Positions 26,725 through 35,286 of a DNA stretch of 42,568 nucleotides are shown one piece after another; position 1 is the first letter of the stretch; the number at the start of each line of letters is the position of its first letter. Position numbers and translations under genes: made by a program. The stretch covers positions 1 through 42,568 of the forward strand of contig SFHI01000003.1 in assembly GCA_004555705.1 (NCBI GenBank), given 5' to 3'. The notes below the pieces were generated by a model. It saw nothing but the letters and a program-made list of their open reading frames with translations, did not search any database and was not told the DNA's origin. This DNA is from Clostridiales bacterium (GTDB lineage: Bacteria > Bacillota > Clostridia > Oscillospirales > Oscillospiraceae).

Positions 26725-27396
26725 ATGAAGGAAGTATTCCGGCACGATTCCCCCTTTATGGTGGGGCTGCGCAGGTTTTTCCTGCTGGTGCAGCTGAATA
26801 TCCTCTGGGCCATATGCTGCCTGCCTGTGGTCACCATCGGTGCTGCCACGGTGAGTATGTACCGCACGGTGGCGGCGCTGCGAACCGATATGGAGGCGGG
26901 GGAGGAAACGGTGGAGCTGTTCTCCTTCTTCTTCCGGGCCTTCCGGCAGGAGTTCCGGCAGTCCACCCTGCTGATGCTTGTCAAGCTGGCGGCGGTGGCG
27001 CTGCTGGCGGCGGACTTCCGGGTGGCGGCCATCGTGGCCGACGGCCTGTCCGGGGCGGTGAAGCTGATCTGCTGGATTCCCACGGTGCTCTTTGCCCTGG
27101 TCAGCGGGGTGGTGTTCCCCCTGCAGGCCAAGTTTTCCAACACCGTGTTCCAGACCGCGAAAAACGCGGCGCTCATCGCCTTTTCCAACCCCTCCGTCAG
27201 CATCTCCGTGGCGTTTCTCAACGCGATTCCCGTCCTTCTTTTCCTGAAGGCCCCTGAGTTCTTTATCCGAACCTTCCTTTTCTGGATCGCCATCGGCGTA
27301 TCCGGAATCTGCTGGCTCAACTGGATGATGCTGAACCGGGTTTTTCAGAAATACATTCCCGAAGAAACCGACACAACTCTGGAGGTGACAAAATGA
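26725..27396 (+). CDS. YesL/DUF624 family membrane protein
   Basis: This 223-residue protein has about five membrane helices and the DUF624 (YesL) pattern near the N-terminus (LNILWAICCLPVVTIGAAT). Members are usually found with LplB/LplC-type carbohydrate transporters, as here, but their role is not established. It starts four bases after the MFS stop with a GAGG site, and its own stop overlaps the next ATG by four bases. A role in assembly or regulation of the sugar transporter is only a guess from conserved context. Confidence 0.85.
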   Translation: MKEVFRHDSPFMVGLRRFFLLVQLNILWAICCLPVVTIGAATVSMYRTVAALRTDMEAGEETVELFSFFFRAFRQEFRQSTLLMLVKLAAVALLAADFRVAAIVADGLSGAVKLICWIPTVLFALVSGVVFPLQAKFSNTVFQTAKNAALIAFSNPSVSISVAFLNAIPVLLFLKAPEFFIRTFLFWIAIGVSGICWLNWMMLNRVFQKYIPEETDTTLEVTK

Positions 27397-28142
27397 ATTA
27401 CCGAATCATTCCCCTGGATGCGCACACCTGGCGCATCGAGGAGATTTCCCAGCCCTGCGATGCCTATATGTACCTGGTGGAGGGCACCCAGCGGGCGTAC
27501 CTCATCGATACAGGCTACGGCCGGATTGACCTGCCGTCCGTGGTGGGTTCCCTGACCCGGCTCCCGGTGGAGGTCATCAACACCCATTACCACGGCGACC
27601 ATGTGGGGGGCAACCCCTGGTTTGCCCGGGCCTGGCTCCACGAGGCGGACCTTCCCTACTACGATTCCGTCCGGCAGCGGCTGCTTTCCGGCGGCGACGC
27701 GCTGGCGGAGCTGTGGAAAAACGAAAAAACCGAACTGCTGCCCATTACCGACGGCCAGGTGTTTGACCTGGGCGGAAGGTCTCTGCGGGTCATCCACACC
27801 CCCGGCCACTCCGCGGGCTGTATCTGCCTGCTGGACCCGGACCGGCGCTGGCTCTTCGGCGGGGATACCTGCTGCCGGGCGGACGTGCTGCTGAACATTC
27901 CCGGCAGCACCAGCGCGGAGGTCTACGGGGAGAGCATCGCCAGGCTCCAGGCCCTCCGCTCCGAATTTGACGTGATCTGGCCCGGCCACCATTCCGTGCC
28001 CGTGGCCCCCCATGTGCTTGACCAGTTTGCTGAGGGCGTCCGCCGCCTGCTGGCCGGGGAGCGGGGCTTTGTCACAGAGACCAAGCGTGGCCCCGCTGGG
28101 AAGCTCCTGTACGGGGACATCGGCATCATCTACCCGCTGTAG
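27393..28142 (+). CDS. metallo-beta-lactamase-fold hydrolase
   Basis: This 249-residue cytoplasmic protein has the complete metal-binding set of the MBL fold: H65-Y-H67-G-D69-H70, a further His in HTPGHSAG, Asp in GGDTCC and the late His pair in WPGHHS. Such enzymes hydrolyse esters, lactones or thioesters, often with two zinc ions. The ATG overlaps the previous stop, and GGAGGTG lies just upstream. In the operon it could open a lactone or handle a glyoxalase-type thioester formed during sugar breakdown. Substrate unknown. Confidence 0.88.
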   Translation: MNYRIIPLDAHTWRIEEISQPCDAYMYLVEGTQRAYLIDTGYGRIDLPSVVGSLTRLPVEVINTHYHGDHVGGNPWFARAWLHEADLPYYDSVRQRLLSGGDALAELWKNEKTELLPITDGQVFDLGGRSLRVIHTPGHSAGCICLLDPDRRWLFGGDTCCRADVLLNIPGSTSAEVYGESIARLQALRSEFDVIWPGHHSVPVAPHVLDQFAEGVRRLLAGERGFVTETKRGPAGKLLYGDIGIIYPL

Positions 28143-28159
28143 GCGCAAAGGAGAAAACC

Positions 28160-29032
28160 GTGAACAGATCGCTTTTTTACGGAACCGGCGCGGCGGAGGG
28201 GATTCCCGACCCCTTCTGCGGCTGCTACCTCTGCCAATACGCCCGGACCCACGGCGGCCGGGACGTGCGCACCCGTTCCATGTTCCGGGTCAGCCCGGAT
28301 ATGCTGGTGGACCTGGGGGCGGATGCCTATACCCAGGCGAACCGGTTCGGGGACCTGCAGGAACTGGAGCACGTGCTGATCACCCACACCCATGAGGACC
28401 ATTTCTGCTACATGATGATGAGCGTATGGGATATGGCCACCCACCGCAGTGTGCCCACGCTCCACTACTACTTCGTGGAGAAGGGCTTTGACATCGTGGA
28501 GGAGCTGCGCCGGAATCCGGTTTTCATGAAGGGAAAGCTGCCGAGGCTGGAGGAAAGGGGCATTCTGAAATGCCACCGGCTGAATTTCTTTGAGACCTAC
28601 GACATCGGCGGCAAGCAGGTGACCCCCCTGAAGGGCCACCACTTCGGCAATATGGATGACCAGAGCGCCAATTACCTCATCACCATGCCCGACGGGAAGA
28701 GCCTGTACTACGGCTGCGACACCGGAAAGTACGAGCCGGAGACCCTGGAGTATCTCCGGGGCCGGAAAATCGACGTGCTGGTCAGCGAGTGCACCAACGG
28801 GGACGGGGAGGACGCCATGCCGGACCCCACCCACCTGTCCTTCACCACGGCGCTGGCCACCATCCGCACCCTGCGGGAGATGGGCACCCTGGGGGATGAC
28901 AGCCGGGTTTACCTGACCCACATCAACCACCTCCACAGGGCCCATCACAACAGGCTCCAGGCCATGTGGGACGAAACCGGGCTGCCGAACAAATGCACCG
29001 TAGCCTGGGACGGCCTGGAATTTGAATGGTAA
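28160..29032 (+). CDS. MBL-fold hydrolase with N-terminal Cys cluster (PhnP-like)
   Basis: This 290-residue protein is a second MBL-fold hydrolase, with H76-T-H78-E-D80-H81, HHFGN and YGCDTG. Near its start, C20, C22 and C25 form a cluster resembling the structural zinc site of PhnP-type phosphodiesterases. The start codon is GTG (28160) with AAAGGAG (28147-28153) upstream. A PhnP-like cyclic phosphodiesterase is the nearest family resemblance, but gene context points to sugar metabolism, not phosphonates. It is the last gene of the operon and is followed by a clear terminator. Confidence 0.82.
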   Translation: MNRSLFYGTGAAEGIPDPFCGCYLCQYARTHGGRDVRTRSMFRVSPDMLVDLGADAYTQANRFGDLQELEHVLITHTHEDHFCYMMMSVWDMATHRSVPTLHYYFVEKGFDIVEELRRNPVFMKGKLPRLEERGILKCHRLNFFETYDIGGKQVTPLKGHHFGNMDDQSANYLITMPDGKSLYYGCDTGKYEPETLEYLRGRKIDVLVSECTNGDGEDAMPDPTHLSFTTALATIRTLREMGTLGDDSRVYLTHINHLHRAHHNRLQAMWDETGLPNKCTVAWDGLEFEW

Positions 29033-29052
29033 ACAGCCCCCCAAAAACACAT

Positions 29053-29084
29053 ACCGCCCTGCCAACGGCAGGGCGGTCATTTTT
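29053..29084 (+). terminator. intrinsic terminator of the sugar operon
   Basis: An 11-base-pair GC-rich stem (29053-29063 with 29067-29077, loop AAC) is followed by CATTTTT. It lies 21 bases after the stop of the last operon gene. A 12-base tandem repeat GTGGTTCTATAA (29087-29110) follows it. Confidence 0.85.
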
Positions 29085-29116
29085 GGGTGGTTCTATAAGT
29101 GGTTCTATAATAAATG

Positions 29117-29326
29117 CTGTCATTGCGAACCAGTGCGCACACTGGTGTGGCAATCCCCCGGTTAGAGGGGAAATGTATCGACAAGCACCCAGAAAAAGGG
29201 GATTGTTGCGGTTTTTGGCGGTAATCGTTCCCTGGCTCCATGGGGCCGGGGGATTGCCACGACCAGTGTGCGCACTGGTCTCGCAATGACAGGTGATTTG
29301 GGACGCATCCCTACAAACACCAATTT
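29117..29326. repeat. terminal-motif repeat, TGTCATTGCG core (copy 3, left end lost)
   Basis: Both hairpin arms and the TGGCGGTAATCGTT core are present, with the right end ACAAACACCAATTT (29313-29326) and an outer GACTGCCG. The left end motif is missing next to the operon terminator, so this copy is truncated or was inserted differently. With the terminator it fills the 29033-29356 gap. Confidence 0.75.
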
Positions 29327-29356
29327 ATCTGACTGCCGTGGGAGCCCGGTGAGGAT

Positions 29357-30361
29357 TCATTCTCCGGCGGGATCCTCCGGGGAACGCTGGGTGCTTTCCC
29401 GGCGGTCCAGGGTGACGGGAATGATCCTGTCCTCCATGTCCGTTTCCCCGTTGATCCGGCGGATCAGGCAGTCCACGGCTGCCCGGCACATCTCGGGTAT
29501 GTTCTGGCGGACGCTGGTCAGGGAGGGGGAGAGCATCGCGGCCAGGAAATTGCTGTTGAAGCCAACCACCTTCACATCCTCCGGCACCCGCTTCCCGGCC
29601 CGGTGCAGAGCGGAGATCAGGCTGCATGCCAGATTGTCATCACTGCAGAAAAAGCCGTCCACATCCGGGTGCTGGCGCACCACAGCCTCCGCCAGGAGGG
29701 CGAACTTCGGCCCCAGATTCGCCGCACAGGCCTCCATGTAGCGAAGCTCCACCCCGGCTTCATTCATCTCCTGCTGATAGCCCAGCGCACGCTTGTAGGC
29801 GGGGACATCATGGCCGTGGAAGCAGCCGATCATCATGGGCTTCCTGCAGCCCGCGTCCAGCAGCTCCCGGGCCGCCAGCCTGCCGCCCATTTCGTTGTCG
29901 CAGAGGATGGTGGGATGCCTGCCGACCTTCTGACGCTCCATGGTGACCACGGGAAGCTCGTCGGGCAGGACAGTGCTCACGGATCGGACCCGGAGGCAGA
30001 GAATAATGCCGTCCACCTGGCTGGCCTTCAGCATGGAGATGTATTCCAGCGCTTGGTCGCCGGTATTTTTGGCGGTGTAGAGCATCATTTTGTAGCCCCG
30101 GCTGGTGATGGCATTTGCCAGCTCCGCCGCCACCTCCGCGAAATAGGCGCTTTTCAGTGCGGGCACCAGGACGCCAATGATATTGGTTTTCCGGTTGGTA
30201 AGGGAACGGGCAACCTCGTTGGGGTGATAGTTCAGCTCAGCCATGGCGGCCTGAATCCGTTCCCGGGTTTCCTTGCCAAGGTACCCCCGGTTGTTCAGCG
30301 CCCGGGAGACCGTGGTGACGGAAACACCGGCTTTCGCAGCGACTTCTTTGATGGTTGCCAT
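29357..30361 (-). CDS. LacI-family transcriptional regulator
   Basis: This 334-residue protein starts with a LacI helix-turn-helix (TIKEVAAKAGVSVTTVSRALNN) and continues with a periplasmic-binding-protein-like sugar sensor domain (about 60-330). It is convergent with the sugar operon and ends about 270 bases from that operon's terminator, so it is the likely repressor of 18530-29032, acting at the operator near 17878. The frame is open upstream, but the ATG at 30361 begins the standard LacI N-terminus. An AAAGGAG site lies 13 bases before it, slightly far. The inducer is probably a sugar of the GH32 pathway; this is inference. Confidence 0.92.
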   Translation of the reverse strand: MATIKEVAAKAGVSVTTVSRALNNRGYLGKETRERIQAAMAELNYHPNEVARSLTNRKTNIIGVLVPALKSAYFAEVAAELANAITSRGYKMMLYTAKNTGDQALEYISMLKASQVDGIILCLRVRSVSTVLPDELPVVTMERQKVGRHPTILCDNEMGGRLAARELLDAGCRKPMMIGCFHGHDVPAYKRALGYQQEMNEAGVELRYMEACAANLGPKFALLAEAVVRQHPDVDGFFCSDDNLACSLISALHRAGKRVPEDVKVVGFNSNFLAAMLSPSLTSVRQNIPEMCRAAVDCLIRRINGETDMEDRIIPVTLDRRESTQRSPEDPAGE

Positions 30362-30495
30362 GGGTATGGGTACACTCCTTTCGTGGGGACGCAGAAGCCG
30401 CCACCGTGAGGGTACGGCGGAACCCGCGCACCACGCAGAATCCTGCCGGAAAGGCGGAGCCTCCGGCAAAAAAATACGGAATACGCAAACCGGTC

Positions 30496-30750
30496 GATTG
30501 GTGTTTGCAGAGTAAACGCTGTCATTGCGAGACCAGTGCGCACACTGGTCGTGGCAATCCCCCGGATAGAGGGGAAATGTACTGAAAACGGACAAACGCC
30601 CTAACGAACCGTCCTGAATTGTTGGGGGATTGCCACACCACTGCGCCCGAAGGCGCGTCCAGAGCGCAACCGCCGAAGGCGGCTCTTAGCGCGTAGGAGG
30701 CTGCGGCCTGGTTCGCAATGACAGCTTCTTTTTCAGTGCGTCAAACTAAC
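30496..30750. repeat. terminal-motif repeat, TGTCATTGCG core (copy 4, inverted relative to copy 2)
   Basis: Left end GATTGGTGTTTGC (30496-30508); the right end is degenerate (GTCAAACTAAC, about 30740-30750). The centre (30584-30626) is the reverse complement of the special module in the element at 18234-18434. The right arm carries an extra 60-base GC-rich insertion with small hairpins (CCGAAGGCGG). It lies between the LacI gene and the end of lgt; the rest of the 30362-30830 gap shows only the lacI ribosome binding site and a possible lgt terminator. Confidence 0.7.
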
Positions 30751-30804
30751 CCGGTAAGCACAATATTAAGCATAATATACCACAGGCAATCCGGGATTTC
30801 AACA

Positions 30805-30826
30805 GAAAATCCGCCCGCGGCGGGCA
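30805..30826 (-). terminator. possible terminator after lgt
   Basis: On the minus strand, six-base arms GCCCGC and GCGGGC (30813-30825) with a short centre are followed by GGATTTTC. It sits right after the lgt stop. The stem is short and the U-run is brief. Confidence 0.4.
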
Positions 30827-30830
30827 CTGG

Positions 30831-31817
30831 TCAGATGTCCGCGGCTTCGTTTTTGGCTTCGGGTTCCGGGACTTCCGCTTCCATAGCTTCGGCTTCCGAG
30901 GCTTCGGTTTCCGGGGCTTCCGCTTCCGAGGCTTCGGCTTCCGGGGCCTCGGTTTCGGGGGCTTCCTTGTCCTTTGCCTCCTGGGCCAGCATCCGGGCCA
31001 CCTGCATGGCCTCCGGATCGTGGGGCCGGAAGGCCTGCCAGGTCAGCACCACCGCGGCGGCCACGCAGCTGACCGCTGCCAGCACCTGGCTCACCCGGAA
31101 GGGGCCCCAGTACAGGCTGTCCATCCGCAGGCCCTCGATGAAGGTCCGGCCCAGGCCGTACCAGGCGGCGTAGCCCAGGGCGATCTGGCCGTCATAGCGC
31201 CGCTTCTTGGAGAGGCAGTGGAGCAGCACCAGCCCCGCAAGGTTCCACACCGATTCATACAGGAAGGTGGGATGATAGTATTCCGTCACCCCGGTGAGGG
31301 TGTTGTACAGGCCCATGCGGAAGAAGCTCTCCGTGGCCGCGCCGAAGGCCTCCCGGTTGAAGAAGTTCCCCCAGCGGCCCGCGCTCTGGCCGATGAGGAA
31401 GCCCAGGGCCACGATGTCCAGCACCGCCCCCAGCTTCACCTTCTTGACACGGCAGAACACGATGACCCCCAGGATGGCCCCCAGCACCGCGCCGTAGATG
31501 GCCAGGCCTCCGTTCCAGATGTACAGCACCGAGATGGGATTGTCCCGGTACTCGTTCCAGGTAAAGGCGCAGTAGTAGATGCGGGCGCAGACAATGGAGA
31601 AGGGGGTGATCCACAGCACTCCGTCCAGCAGGTCGTCCTGCTTCAGGCCGAATTCCCGGCTGCGCCTGCAGGCGTAGAGCACGGCGGCGGCCAGCCCCAG
31701 GGCGATGACGATGCCGTAGAGGTAGACGGTCAGGGGCCCCAGGCTGATGGACCGGGGGGGATTCAGCTCCAGCCCCAGGGAGGGGAAGCTGATGGTGGAA
31801 TAATAGGTGTAGCTCAT
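30831..31817 (-). CDS. lgt: prolipoprotein diacylglyceryl transferase
   Basis: This 328-residue membrane enzyme moves diacylglycerol from phosphatidylglycerol to the lipobox cysteine of prolipoproteins, the first step of lipoprotein maturation. About seven membrane helices are visible, with the Lgt signature GQSAGRWGNFFNRE in the middle, GGLAIYGAVLG before it and the YESVWN stretch after. The core matches the usual length, but the last 55 residues or so add an acidic repeat of EAPETEA/EASEAEA units that Lgt normally lacks. The ATG overlaps the stop of the M16 gene by four bases. It would process the lipoproteins at 1239 and 18530. Confidence 0.95.
   Translation of the reverse strand: MSYTYYSTISFPSLGLELNPPRSISLGPLTVYLYGIVIALGLAAAVLYACRRSREFGLKQDDLLDGVLWITPFSIVCARIYYCAFTWNEYRDNPISVLYIWNGGLAIYGAVLGAILGVIVFCRVKKVKLGAVLDIVALGFLIGQSAGRWGNFFNREAFGAATESFFRMGLYNTLTGVTEYYHPTFLYESVWNLAGLVLLHCLSKKRRYDGQIALGYAAWYGLGRTFIEGLRMDSLYWGPFRVSQVLAAVSCVAAAVVLTWQAFRPHDPEAMQVARMLAQEAKDKEAPETEAPEAEASEAEAPETEASEAEAMEAEVPEPEAKNEAADI
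30873..30966 (-). repeat. in-frame repeat in the lgt 3' end
   Basis: Units of about 12-18 bases (GGCTTCCG / GGCTTCGG on the plus strand) repeat within the lgt tail and encode alternating Glu-Ala-Pro/Ser-Glu. The pattern is low-complexity and could vary in copy number. Confidence 0.65.
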
Positions 31818-33103
31818 GGGTTTTCCTCCTGATGAATGGGCTCAATGATGCTGATGGCCCAGTTTTCTTCGGTGCAGGTTTCCCGCAGCAGCGCCAGGGT
31901 CTCCTCCGGGGTGATCTCCCGGAACACCTCCGGGAAGCGGAAATAGTCAAAATCGGAAAAATGGTAGGCGCAGAGCCGGTAGCAGGTGCTGTCGAAGCTG
32001 TCCAGCCCCCGGATCCGGCGGCCCAGGCTGCCCCGCTTCATCCGCAGGAAGTCCTCCTGCCGGATGCCCTCTTTCAGGAGCTTTCCCGCCTGCTCCAGCA
32101 CCGCCCGGGCCACGGCCTCCGGGTCCCGGCTGTCCCCGGAGCACAGCAGCATGGCGCAGCCGTCCAGGGTCTCGAAGCCCCCGCCGAAGGAGGAATCGAT
32201 GAGCCCCTCGTCATACAGCCGCAGATACAGCTCCGAGGACTCCCCGAAGAGGGCCTCCGCCGCCAGCTCGGCGGCCAGCTCCCGGCGGATGGCGGCTTCC
32301 CCGCTGCCGAAGGGCGCTGCCTTGAAGGCCATGCAGAAGGTGGGCATGGCCGCCTCCATATTCCTGCGGGTGAGCTTCCGGGAAACGGTAAGCTCCCGTT
32401 CCTCCGGCCCGATTTTTTCCGCCGTGGGCCGTTTTTCGGTCCCCAGCCGCTGCCGGGCCAGCGCCGCCACGGTCTCCGGCTCCACGTCCCCCAGGACGCA
32501 GAGCATCATGTTCCCGGGGGTGTAGAAGGCCCGGTGAATCCGGTGCAATGTGTCCGGGGTGATCTCCCGGATGCTCTCCCGGGTGCCCAGGATGGGATTG
32601 CGGATGGGATGGGTCCGGTAGAGGCATTTGGTCAGCTCCTCGAACACCACCGTGTCCGGGCTGTCCAGGTTCATACCGATCTCCTGGTCGATGATGCCCC
32701 GCTCCTTCTGAACGCTCTCCTCCGTAAAATAGGGGGTGTACACAAAGTCCAGCAGCAGCCGCAGGCAATCCTCAAAATGCTCCGTGCAGGTAAAATAGTA
32801 GGCGGTCATGTCGTAGCTGGTAAAGGCGTTCACCATGGCCCCCAGCCCGGCGAATTCCGCGGAGATGTCCCGCCCTCCCGGCATATCGAAGAGCTTGTGC
32901 TCCAGGTAGTGGGCGGAGCCGGCGGGGATGCTGTACATCTGCCCTTCCAGCGTGAACCGGTCGTGGACGGAGCCGTAGTCCGTGACCAGGTAGCACAGCT
33001 TCTTGGTAAAGCCCTTCCGGGGCACCACGCAGAGGGTTAACCCGCATTCCAGGGTCTCCCGGTACACGGTTTCGTCCAGCTCCGGATAATGGAAAATGTT
33101 CAT
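31814..33103 (-). CDS. M16 family zinc peptidase (catalytic, YmfH-like)
   Basis: This 429-residue protein is an insulinase-type peptidase with the inverted zinc motif HxxEH (H65-Y-L-E68-H69) and a likely third ligand Glu about 75 residues later (QEIGMN region). It is paired with a motif-less M16 protein just upstream, the usual arrangement of YmfF/YmfH. I chose the ATG at 33103, which overlaps the upstream stop (ATGA) and has GGGGGG 7 bases before it; an ATG at 33109 would leave no room for a ribosome binding site. It is probably cytoplasmic, as no signal peptide is seen. Substrates in this family pair are mostly unknown. Confidence 0.9.
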   Translation of the reverse strand: MNIFHYPELDETVYRETLECGLTLCVVPRKGFTKKLCYLVTDYGSVHDRFTLEGQMYSIPAGSAHYLEHKLFDMPGGRDISAEFAGLGAMVNAFTSYDMTAYYFTCTEHFEDCLRLLLDFVYTPYFTEESVQKERGIIDQEIGMNLDSPDTVVFEELTKCLYRTHPIRNPILGTRESIREITPDTLHRIHRAFYTPGNMMLCVLGDVEPETVAALARQRLGTEKRPTAEKIGPEERELTVSRKLTRRNMEAAMPTFCMAFKAAPFGSGEAAIRRELAAELAAEALFGESSELYLRLYDEGLIDSSFGGGFETLDGCAMLLCSGDSRDPEAVARAVLEQAGKLLKEGIRQEDFLRMKRGSLGRRIRGLDSFDSTCYRLCAYHFSDFDYFRFPEVFREITPEETLALLRETCTEENWAISIIEPIHQEENP

Positions 33104-34365
33104 TGGCATTCCCCCCTGAGAAAGAAGGTGGTGTGGAGCTTCAGCGTGTTCGCCGCGGCAGTCACATCGGAAAGGGTCACCTGGTTCAGGGCATCCATAT
33201 ATGCCTCCGGGGTCAGGCCCAGGCCGCTGAGGGCCCCGGTGGCGTAGTAGCTCTCGATGGCCCCGGGGCTGTCGTGGACGGCCCGGAGGGAGGACACCAG
33301 CGCCTCCCGGGCGGCGGTGAGCTCGCCTTCTGTGATGTCCCCGGCCCGGCAGGCCTCCAGCTGGCGGAGAATTTCCTCCCGGGCGGCGTGCTCCGTCTCC
33401 GCTTCGATGCCCGCGTAGACCGTCATAACCCCCTTGGCGGCGTAGTAGCCGGAGCTGACGCTGTAGCACAGGGACTGCTTTTCCCGGACGTTCTGGAACA
33501 GCTTGCTGGTCATCCCTCCGCCGTAGAGGGTATTCAGCAGCTGCATGGCGGGAAATGCCCGGTCCCGGTTGGTGATGGGGGTGGAAAAGCCCATGCACAG
33601 GTTCCCCTGGGCAACGTCCATGGTCTCCACGGTGTCGCTGCCCTCCCCCAGGGTCAGGCCCGTCTGGGGCGGCAGGGGCTTCCGGTCTCCGGCAAGTCCG
33701 GCAAGCATCCTTTGGAAATGCTCCGCCGCTTCCTCCGCCGGGGCGGAGCCAACATAGAAGATTTCCAGGGGGCTTTCCCGGAGGATGGTTTCATAATGGG
33801 TACGGAGGGCCTGAGGCGAGATGGCCTCCACCTGCTCCGTTCTGCCCAGCCTGGGGATGCCGAAGGAGTCCCCCCGGCACATGGTCTCCAGCAGCCGGGA
33901 CATGGCGTAGGAGCGCTTGTCGTTGCGCTCGGATTCAATGGTGGAGATCAGGTTCACCTTTTCCCCCTCCACATATTCCGGCAGGAAGCCCCCCTCCCGG
34001 AGGGGAGAATCCAGCAGCACCTCCCGGGTGAAGTCCGCGATCCGGGCAAGCACCCGGTCCCCGGGCAGGGCGAACCGGTCGTCCATGAAGCCGCAGTACA
34101 GCCCCGTGGTCTGGTAGTCCCCGATGCGCCGCACCAGCGGGGAGAGGCTGGCTCCGTACAGGTCGTCCAGCTCCCGGGTGACGGCCCGCAGGTCCGGACA
34201 CCGGGCAGTGCCCCGCAGCAGCACCGCCGGAAGCAGGGCATTCTTCGCCGCGGTGGCTTCCGCCATGGGGGTGACCAGCTGAACGCTGAAGGCCCCCTGT
34301 TTGAACCGGGCATCCCGGCAGCACCGCAGCGTCACCCCGGGTGAAAGCGTGATGGTTTCGATCAT
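33100..34365 (-). CDS. M16-like protein lacking zinc motif (YmfF-like)
   Basis: This 421-residue protein has the two-lobed M16 pattern, including the C-terminal TSKLFQNVREKQSLCYSV region, but no HxxEH motif in its N-terminal lobe, so it is probably the non-catalytic partner of the peptidase encoded downstream. AAAGGAG on the minus strand (34373-34379) fixes the ATG at 34365. It leads a three-gene minus-strand operon with the active M16 gene and lgt, all overlapping by four bases. By analogy with mitochondrial and AlbE/AlbF-type pairs the two likely form a heterodimer. Confidence 0.88.
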   Translation of the reverse strand: MIETITLSPGVTLRCCRDARFKQGAFSVQLVTPMAEATAAKNALLPAVLLRGTARCPDLRAVTRELDDLYGASLSPLVRRIGDYQTTGLYCGFMDDRFALPGDRVLARIADFTREVLLDSPLREGGFLPEYVEGEKVNLISTIESERNDKRSYAMSRLLETMCRGDSFGIPRLGRTEQVEAISPQALRTHYETILRESPLEIFYVGSAPAEEAAEHFQRMLAGLAGDRKPLPPQTGLTLGEGSDTVETMDVAQGNLCMGFSTPITNRDRAFPAMQLLNTLYGGGMTSKLFQNVREKQSLCYSVSSGYYAAKGVMTVYAGIEAETEHAAREEILRQLEACRAGDITEGELTAAREALVSSLRAVHDSPGAIESYYATGALSGLGLTPEAYMDALNQVTLSDVTAAANTLKLHTTFFLRGECQ

Positions 34366-34413
34366 AGCCAAACTCCTTTCGCGCCCGCCGGCGCGGAAAA
34401 TCATTGGGAGAAT

Positions 34414-34760
34414 AAACTGGTGCTTGTAAGTCTGAAGGTCCGCGAAAATACCTTCCCCCGGGGGGAAGGGGGACCGCGAAGCGGTGGATGAGGAACGGCG
34501 ACATCTGCGTTAACATATGCAGCCCAAAAGAATAAACCGTGTCCCAATACGGTGCTTTTTTACGCACTGCACTGATAATTTCGGATTTCGCCGTTCCTCA
34601 TCAGTCACCCGAATCGGTTCCGAAGTGCCGATTCGGGCGACAGCTATGAATTAAGGTGTAATTGCCACCGGCAATTATTGTATTCTGATTCGCTGCGCGG
34701 AGCACCACCCCCGGGGGAAGCGATTGGGCGCTGCCGCGCCAGTGCGACAAGCACCAATTT
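34414..34760. repeat. terminal-motif repeat, CTTCCCCC core
   Basis: Ends AAACTGGTGCTTGT (34414-34427) and ACAAGCACCAATTT (34747-34760) are inverted copies of the family end motif. The interior differs from the other elements: CTTCCCCCGGGGGGAAG with GATGAGGAACGGCGA (near 34485-34500), mirrored by TCGCCGTTCCTCATC (near 34589-34603), then a CCGAATCGG-type hairpin region. It has no credible gene and is the longest element at about 347 bases. Confidence 0.65.
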
Positions 34761-34865
34761 TCCGCTCTGCTGGGTTGGAAGGGCAAACCAATACATCGTA
34801 AAGGGTATTATATACCACTTTCCCGAAAATAGGAAGTGGGATACAAAAATTTCACACTTTCCCGG

Positions 34866-34894
34866 TTGTTATTTTTCCCTTCATGCGGTACAAT
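34866..34894 (+). promoter_or_regulatory. possible promoter of prmA
   Basis: TTGTTA (34866-34871) and TACAAT (34889-34894) are 17 bases apart in a short unique stretch between two repeats, followed by GGGG. The leader to prmA would be about 385 bases and cross the repeat at 34962-35200. The remainder of the 34366-35286 gap is repeat sequence. Confidence 0.45.
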
Positions 34895-34961
34895 GGGGGA
34901 TGACACACCCCCCGCCCCGAAAAAACGGGAATTGCCCTCCGGTTTCGGAGCGCAAACCGGC

Positions 34962-35200
34962 AAATTGGGGTTTGCCGCGCCGAAAAATGCTGTCATTGCG
35001 AACCAGTGCGCACACTGGTGTGGCAATCCCCCGGATAGAGGGGAAATGTACCGAATAGTTCCCGGAAAAGTGGGAGTCGCTGCGATTTTTGGTGGTAATC
35101 GTTACCTGGTTCCTTTGGACCGGGGGATTGCCACGACCAGTGTTCGCACTGGTCTCGCAATGACAGGTAATATGGGGCGCACATTCACAAACACCAATTT
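34962..35200. repeat. terminal-motif repeat, TGTCATTGCG core (copy 5)
   Basis: Ends AAATTGGGGTTTGC (34962-34975) and ACAAACACCAATTT (35187-35200), flanked outside by CCGG-rich sequence (GCCGGACTGCCGGG on the right). The two hairpin arms and the GGTGGTAATCGTT core match the other copies. It lies between the possible promoter and the prmA gene. Confidence 0.8.
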
Positions 35201-35286
35201 GCCGGACTGCCGGGTTGACCCGGCGACCCGCCGCGGAATCCCAATATCCCCGCTTCCGGCGGGGCAGATATCTTAGGAGGTTACCC

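Noticed and set aside
30484..30497. ACCGG-containing palindrome upstream of lacI as an autoregulatory operator
   Set aside because: Similar CAAACCGG sequence occurs at the outer edge of other repeats (17425, 34955), so it probably belongs to the repeat rather than to lacI regulation.
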